Shown here: piece by piece, positions 59,888 through 64,000 of the stretch
How positions within the stretch are numbered: the stretch's first letter is position 1
How the letters are laid out: every line of letters starts with the position of its first letter
Assembly (NCBI GenBank): GCA_013298695.1
Contig: JAAFIS010000001.1
Coordinates: forward strand, 1 to 64,000
DNA from: Betaproteobacteria bacterium
GTDB lineage: Bacteria; Pseudomonadota; Gammaproteobacteria; Burkholderiales; Casimicrobiaceae
Direction of reading: 5' to 3'
DNA: 64,000 bases
The notes under the pieces: model-generated
What the model was told of the DNA's origin: nothing
The model's database searches: none
Seen by the model: only the letters and a program-made list of their open reading frames with translations
Position numbers and translations under genes: made by a program

Positions 59888-60522
59888 TTACATTCGCGCT
59901 CTCCAAAGGCCGCATCCTCGACGACACTCGGCCTTTGCTTCGCGCGGCAGGTGTCGACGTCACCGAAGATCCAGAATCGTCGCGCAAACTCATCCTCGCG
60001 ACTGAACGTGCAGACGTGCGCGTCGTACTCGTGCGCGCGAGCGACGTGCCAACGTATGTTCAATATGGTGGCGCAGACATCGGCATTTCCGGCAAAGACA
60101 CGTTAATGGAAACCGATACGACCGGCTTATACGAACCACTCGATCTGAAAATTGCTACCTGTCGTTTGATGGTCGCCGTCCCGGATGACACCGACTACGA
60201 AGCGCTCGTACAACGTGGTCGCCGCCTTCGCGTTGCCACAAAATACATTGACACCGCCCGCGCGCACTTTGCGAAGAAAGGTGTGCACGTTGACCTGATC
60301 AAACTCTACGGCTCGATGGAACTCGCGCCGCTCGTGGGGCTTGCAGATGCGATTGTTGATGTCGTCAGCAGCGGCGCAACACTCAAGGCGAACAAACTCA
60401 AAGCAGTCGAGAAGATTGCAGACATTTCCGCACGCTTGATCGTGAATCAAGCGGCGTTAAAGACAAAACGTGAAGCGCTAATGCCGATCATTGAAAGTTT
60501 CGCGAAAAGTGTGAGCAAGTAA
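59884..60522 (+). CDS. hisG: ATP phosphoribosyltransferase, short form
   Basis: A 212-residue enzyme for the first step of histidine synthesis, joining ATP and PRPP. The length is that of the short form, which lacks the regulatory domain and needs HisZ. It has [36 protein letters not shown]-like [20 protein letters not shown] and [12 protein letters not shown]. The start is TTG 59884, overlapping the bolA stop (TTGA), because the conserved N-terminus begins there; GTG 59866 is an alternative. No hisZ is in the window. Confidence 0.93.
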   Translation: MITFALSKGRILDDTRPLLRAAGVDVTEDPESSRKLILATERADVRVVLVRASDVPTYVQYGGADIGISGKDTLMETDTTGLYEPLDLKIATCRLMVAVPDDTDYEALVQRGRRLRVATKYIDTARAHFAKKGVHVDLIKLYGSMELAPLVGLADAIVDVVSSGATLKANKLKAVEKIADISARLIVNQAALKTKREALMPIIESFAKSVSK

Positions 60523-60546
60523 CGGAGTCTTGCTCTCTTTCTCTGT

Positions 60547-60617
60547 GTAGGCGCGGGCTTGACCGCGCCAAGGTAAGTCCGAAACACGCAACGAAGCGAC
60601 GTCAAGCCGTCGCCTAC
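60547..60617. repeat. GTAGGCG palindromic repeat, copy 2
   Basis: Begins GTAGGCGCGG and ends CCGTCGCCTAC, with inverted ends and the same interior theme as the copy at 19996-20056. It fills most of the hisG-hisD spacer, inside a transcribed operon. Confidence 0.65.
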
Positions 60618-60646
60618 AAAGCTCAAAGCCGACCCTACAGTTTGTT

Positions 60647-61942
60647 ATGAAGTTACTCAACACCTCGGATACAAGTTTCCTTGACTCGCTCAACGCGTTA
60701 ACGCATCACGCGGGCGCGCTCGATGAAAACGTGGATCGCGTCGTTGCGGACATCCTCGCAGACGTGCGTGCACGCGGCGATGATGCCGTGCTCGAATACA
60801 CCCAGAAATTCGATCACATCGATGCGAGCGCAATGACATCGCTTGAGCTAACGAAAGCGGAAATGAAATCCGCGTTCGATTCGCTCGATCCTGAATTGCG
60901 CGATGCGCTTATTACTGCGCGTGATCGCATCGAGGCGTATCACCGCAAACAAGTCGCCGAAGGTTGGCGCTATACCGAAGCCGACGGCACACAACTCGGC
61001 GTGAAGATCACGCCGCTGGACCGTGTGGGGCTCTACGTGCCGGGCGGGAAAGCGGCGTATCCCTCATCGCTGTTGATGAACGCTGTGCCCGCGAAAGTAG
61101 CGGGCGTGGGCGAGGTCATCATGGTGGTGCCGACACCGAATGGCGTCAAAAATCAAACGGTGCTCGCCGCCGCGCACATCGCAAACGTTGACCGCGCGTT
61201 CACGATTGGTGGCGCACAAGCCGTTGGCGCGCTGGCGTACGGCACGAAAACGATTCCGCAAGTTGACAAAATCGTCGGCCCCGGTAACGCGTATGTCGCT
61301 GCGGCGAAGCGTCGCGTGTTCGGCATCGTCGGCATCGACATGATCGCGGGGCCGTCGGAAATTCTAGTAATCGCAGATGATGCTGCGAATCCCGATTGGG
61401 TCGCGATGGATTTGTTTTCGCAAGCGGAACATGATGAAGTGGCGCAATCGATTTTGCTCACACCGAGCGCTTCGCTCATCAAACGTGTGCAAGCGAGCAT
61501 CGAAAAGTTACTTCCACAAATGCCGCGAAAAGACATCATCGCGGCTTCACTTGCAGGGCGTGGCGCTATCGTGCACACGCGCTCGCTCGAAGAAGCGTGT
61601 GACATTTCAAACATCATTGCGCCAGAGCATTTGGAGCTCTCCGTCGCCGATCCCGAAGCGCTCCTGCCGCGTGTCAAACACGCGGGCGCGGTGTTTATGG
61701 GTTACGGCTCCAGCGAATCGTTAGGCGATTATGTTGCGGGCACCAATCACGTGTTGCCGACATCGCGTTCCGCGCGATTCTCGTCGCCGCTCGGCGTTTA
61801 CGACTTTCAAAAACGCACCAGTTTGATTTACGCCTCGCCCGCAGGCGCGCGAACGCTTGGGCGCGCCGCCGCAACGCTTGCGTATGCCGAAGGTTTGCAA
61901 GCGCATGCGAGAGCGGCGGAAATGCGCATGGAGTCAAAGTAA
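60647..61942 (+). CDS. hisD: Histidinol dehydrogenase
   Basis: A 431-residue zinc enzyme carrying out the last two steps of histidine synthesis. It has [55 protein letters not shown] and [12 protein letters not shown], as well as the catalytic E and H in [10 protein letters not shown]. It is normal in length and follows a repeat-filled spacer after hisG. Confidence 0.97.
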   Translation: MKLLNTSDTSFLDSLNALTHHAGALDENVDRVVADILADVRARGDDAVLEYTQKFDHIDASAMTSLELTKAEMKSAFDSLDPELRDALITARDRIEAYHRKQVAEGWRYTEADGTQLGVKITPLDRVGLYVPGGKAAYPSSLLMNAVPAKVAGVGEVIMVVPTPNGVKNQTVLAAAHIANVDRAFTIGGAQAVGALAYGTKTIPQVDKIVGPGNAYVAAAKRRVFGIVGIDMIAGPSEILVIADDAANPDWVAMDLFSQAEHDEVAQSILLTPSASLIKRVQASIEKLLPQMPRKDIIAASLAGRGAIVHTRSLEEACDISNIIAPEHLELSVADPEALLPRVKHAGAVFMGYGSSESLGDYVAGTNHVLPTSRSARFSSPLGVYDFQKRTSLIYASPAGARTLGRAAATLAYAEGLQAHARAAEMRMESK

Positions 61943-62000
61943 TTTACATCTTTCCCGCGTATCGAGCGAATTAATTGGGCGATACAGCAAAAAAAGCTTT

Positions 62001-63086
62001 ATGTCGAATAAATTTATAAATAGCACTATCCGTCCGGAAGTCATGGCGATGAAGGCCTATCCTGTTGCCCCACCGTGGACAGGTATCAAGCTTGAATTGA
62101 TGGAAGACGCACACCTTGATCCGCATCTGCCGTCCGCGTCGATTCGCGCCGCGCTCGGAAAGCAATTGTCAGAAGCTGCGATTAATCGCTACCCCGATCC
62201 GGCTGCCCCCGCTCTCAAATCGAAGATGCGTGAGAAGCTCGGCATCGCCGCGCGCCACGAAATACTACTCGGTAGCGGTTCGGACGAAGTGATCACGCTC
62301 TTGTCGCAGGCAATTCTCGCGGGCGGCCATGCGGTCGTCTCGCAAGAGCCATCCTTCTCTGTGTTCAAGAACGCAGCGATTGCGGTCGGTGGTCGCTACG
62401 TTGGCGTGTCGCTCAACGCTGACTTCACGCTTGATCTTGACACAACACTCGCAACGATTGAGCGCGAGCAACCCAAGCTCGTGTGGATCGTGTATCCGAA
62501 TAACCCAACCGGTAATTTGTACCCGGACGACGCAATTGAGACGATCATTCGTGCAACGCCTGGGCTCGTCGTGATCGACGAAGCGTACGAGCCATTCGCA
62601 AAGAAATCATGGGCACCGCGTCTCGATGAATTTCCGAATCTGCTCATCATGCGCACGCTCTCGAAAATTGGGCTGGCAGGCGTGCGGCTCGGTTATCTTT
62701 TTGGCGCACCAGAATGGATTAGCGAGATCAACAAAGTGCGTGGTCCGTTTAACGTGGGTGTGCTTCAGCAAATTGCAGCAGAAGTGATGCTCGATCACTA
62801 CGATGAACTGCAGCGCCATGCGGCGTTGATGATCGAAGAGCGTGACCGCATGTTTGCAGCGCTCGCAAAATTGCCGGGCGTTACGCCGTTCGCGTCGTCT
62901 GCGAATTTCGTGCTCGCTCGTTTCAAAGATTCCGCCGCCGTGTTCGAAGCGCTCAAATCGCGCGGCATTTTGGTTCGCAATTTGTCTGCGCTGCATCCGC
63001 ATATGGTCAATACGCTTCGGATTTCGGCGGGAACGCGTGACGAAGTGGATTCGTTGCTCGCGGCGCTTAAGGAAATTTGTAAGTGA
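62001..63086 (+). CDS. hisC: Histidinol-phosphate aminotransferase
   Basis: A 361-residue PLP enzyme. It has EILLGSGSDEVITLLSQAIL, WIVYPNNPTGNLYP (cofactor Asn), VIDEAYEPFA and RTLSKIGLAGVRLGYLFG (Schiff-base lysine). I choose ATG 62001; the frame is open upstream inside hisD. It follows hisD after 58 bases. Confidence 0.96.
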   Translation: MSNKFINSTIRPEVMAMKAYPVAPPWTGIKLELMEDAHLDPHLPSASIRAALGKQLSEAAINRYPDPAAPALKSKMREKLGIAARHEILLGSGSDEVITLLSQAILAGGHAVVSQEPSFSVFKNAAIAVGGRYVGVSLNADFTLDLDTTLATIEREQPKLVWIVYPNNPTGNLYPDDAIETIIRATPGLVVIDEAYEPFAKKSWAPRLDEFPNLLIMRTLSKIGLAGVRLGYLFGAPEWISEINKVRGPFNVGVLQQIAAEVMLDHYDELQRHAALMIEERDRMFAALAKLPGVTPFASSANFVLARFKDSAAVFEALKSRGILVRNLSALHPHMVNTLRISAGTRDEVDSLLAALKEICK

Positions 63087-63093
63087 TGGACGC

Positions 63094-63176
63094 TGTAGGA
63101 GCTCCCCGCGACGGCGGGGATCCGCCGCGATCATCTATGTTCCTATCAACGTTATCGCGGCCGAGCTGCTCCTACA
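63094..63176. repeat. Palindromic TGTAGGAGC repeat in the hisC-hisB spacer
   Basis: Ends TGTAGGAGC and GCTCCTACA are inverted, and CCCCGC/GCGGGG forms an inner hairpin. It resembles the REP-like TGTAGGAGC repeats common in proteobacteria, and it nearly fills the spacer. Confidence 0.65.
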
Positions 63177-63185
63177 ATTAGGGTC

Positions 63186-63785
63186 ATGAACATGCAAAAC
63201 CGCTCCGCTCGTGTCGAACGCAACACCAAAGAAACGCAGATCACCGTCGCGATCAATCTCGACGGCACTGGCAAAGCCGATTTGCAAACCGGCGTACCGT
63301 TTCTCGATCACATGCTCGATCAACTCGCGCGCCACGGCATGATGGACGTTACCGTGCATGCGAAAGGCGATTTGCATATCGATGCGCACCACACGGTCGA
63401 AGACATCGGGATCACGCTCGGCCAAGCGTTCAAACAGGCTGCCGGCGACAAGACAGGTATCAATCGCTATGGCCACTCCTACGTGCCGCTCGATGAAGCA
63501 CTCTCGCGCGTGGTGATCGATTTATCGGGTCGACCCGGCCTCGAATTTCATGTGCCGTTCACTCGCGCGATGATTGGCACGTTCGACGTGGATCTAACGC
63601 ATGAATTTTTTCAAGGCTTCGTGAATCACGCACTCGTATCGCTACACATCGATAACCTGCGCGGTGATAACGCGCATCATCAATGTGAAACCGTGTTCAA
63701 AGCGTTCGCCCGAGCGCTGCGCATGGCGTGTGAGCGCGATGCACGCGCGGCGGGCGTGGTGGTTTCGACGAAGGGTGTGCTGTGA
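63186..63785 (+). CDS. hisB: Imidazoleglycerol-phosphate dehydratase
   Basis: A 199-residue dehydratase, the monofunctional form without a phosphatase domain. It has [59 protein letters not shown] and [17 protein letters not shown], with the metal-binding histidines. An in-frame ATG two codons later is spaced slightly better from AGGG; either start is possible. It precedes hisH. Confidence 0.96.
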   Translation: MNMQNRSARVERNTKETQITVAINLDGTGKADLQTGVPFLDHMLDQLARHGMMDVTVHAKGDLHIDAHHTVEDIGITLGQAFKQAAGDKTGINRYGHSYVPLDEALSRVVIDLSGRPGLEFHVPFTRAMIGTFDVDLTHEFFQGFVNHALVSLHIDNLRGDNAHHQCETVFKAFARALRMACERDARAAGVVVSTKGVL

Positions 63786-63809
63786 CTTTGACAGCACGCG
63801 CGGCGCCTA

Positions 63810-63854
63810 CCTCTCCCGCAGGGAGAGGTCGCGCGGAACGCGCGGGTGAGGGAA
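63810..63854. repeat. CCTCTCCC palindromic repeat, left arm of an inverted pair
   Basis: CCTCTCCCGCAGGGAGAGG is followed by GTCGCGCGGAACGCGCGGG and TGAGGGAA. It is nearly the reverse complement of 63895-63938. It forms the left part of the hisB-hisH spacer. Confidence 0.85.
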
Positions 63855-63894
63855 ATTCGCTCGCTCGTTGTTGCCTGGCTGTAATGAAGAGCAC

Positions 63895-63938
63895 TTCCCT
63901 CACCCGACCTATCGGTCGACCTCTCCCGGCGGGAGAGG
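63895..63938. repeat. CCTCTCCC palindromic repeat, right arm of an inverted pair
   Basis: TTCCCTCACCCGACC, ATCGGTC, CCTCTCCCGGCGGGAGAGG. It is the inverted partner of 63810-63854 and a relative of the copy inside the MmeI-like gene at 28331. Confidence 0.85.
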
Positions 63939-63948
63939 TGAAGAAAAC

Positions 63949-64000
63949 ATGAAATCCGTCGCTATCGTCGACTACGGCATGGGCAATCTCCGCTCGGTGG
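63949..64000 (+). CDS. hisH: Imidazole glycerol phosphate synthase subunit HisH, N-terminal fragment (cut by window edge)
   Basis: The frame beginning at ATG 63949 reads MKSVAIVDYGMGNLRSV, the conserved start of the glutamine amidotransferase HisH. The rest lies beyond the window. It continues the his operon after a repeat-filled spacer. Confidence 0.93.
   Translation, partial: MKSVAIVDYGMGNLRSV

Overview
The window is chromosomal DNA of a betaproteobacterium, most likely in the Burkholderiales in the broad sense. The evidence is gene content and order: an mlaFEDACB phospholipid-transport operon running through a YadG/YadH-type ABC pair and a bolA-like gene into hisG-hisD-hisC-hisB-hisH, a pilB-pilC-pilD-coaE-zapD-yacG block, an rpsP-rimM-trmD-rplS block next to ffh, an erpA-bactofilin-argC-rpsI-rplM block, a lysine/alanine-rich SWIB histone-like protein, and a Bug-family binding protein. 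GC content is moderate and coding density is high. I cannot name a genus.

Layout. 1-7 kb: the 3' end of dgkA, a histone-like SWIB gene and a lipid group (fatty acyl reductase of the Marinobacter type, phasin, patatin phospholipase, acyl desaturase). 7-16.7 kb: an accessory region. A rightward run (XRE-cupin regulator, two GNAT acetyltransferases, a divergent amidohydrolase, ATP-grasp ligase A) meets a leftward run (Bug protein, DegT aminotransferase, ATP-grasp ligase B, glycosyltransferase, MmgE/PrpD protein). 16.9-20 kb: rpmG and rpmB, a one-piece tmRNA gene with an unusual tag and duplicated 3' end sequences, a small infA/RRM group, and an IS5-type MITE. 20-33 kb: accessory genes, including a LysR regulator, a methyltransferase, a MipA-like protein, a cupin remnant, an esterase, a Fic protein next to a single-chain MmeI-like restriction-modification enzyme, a haloacid dehalogenase, a LysE/YafY pair and an iron alcohol dehydrogenase. 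33-48 kb: housekeeping blocks (Fe-S insertion, arginine, ribosomal proteins, type IV pilus, SRP, tRNA modification). 48-54 kb: a J-like/RDD/TPR membrane protein, tusA, dolP, yraN, lpoA and rsmI. 54-64 kb: the mla operon, an ABC exporter, bolA and the his operon, cut at the right edge inside hisH.

The strongest points for follow-up are: (1) the tmRNA tag with an internal GNRA hairpin; (2) the structured module just downstream of ssrA, built from direct and inverted copies of the tmRNA 3' end; (3) the two-ATP-grasp cluster; (4) a dispersed palindromic repeat lying in frame inside the MmeI-like gene; (5) an 18-bp operator that overlaps the -10 of a predicted leaderless regulator gene. Repeat families recur through the window: TTCGACAGGCTCACC units, CCTCTCCC palindromes and GTAGGCG palindromes.

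All family calls are from reading the translations; no database search was run.
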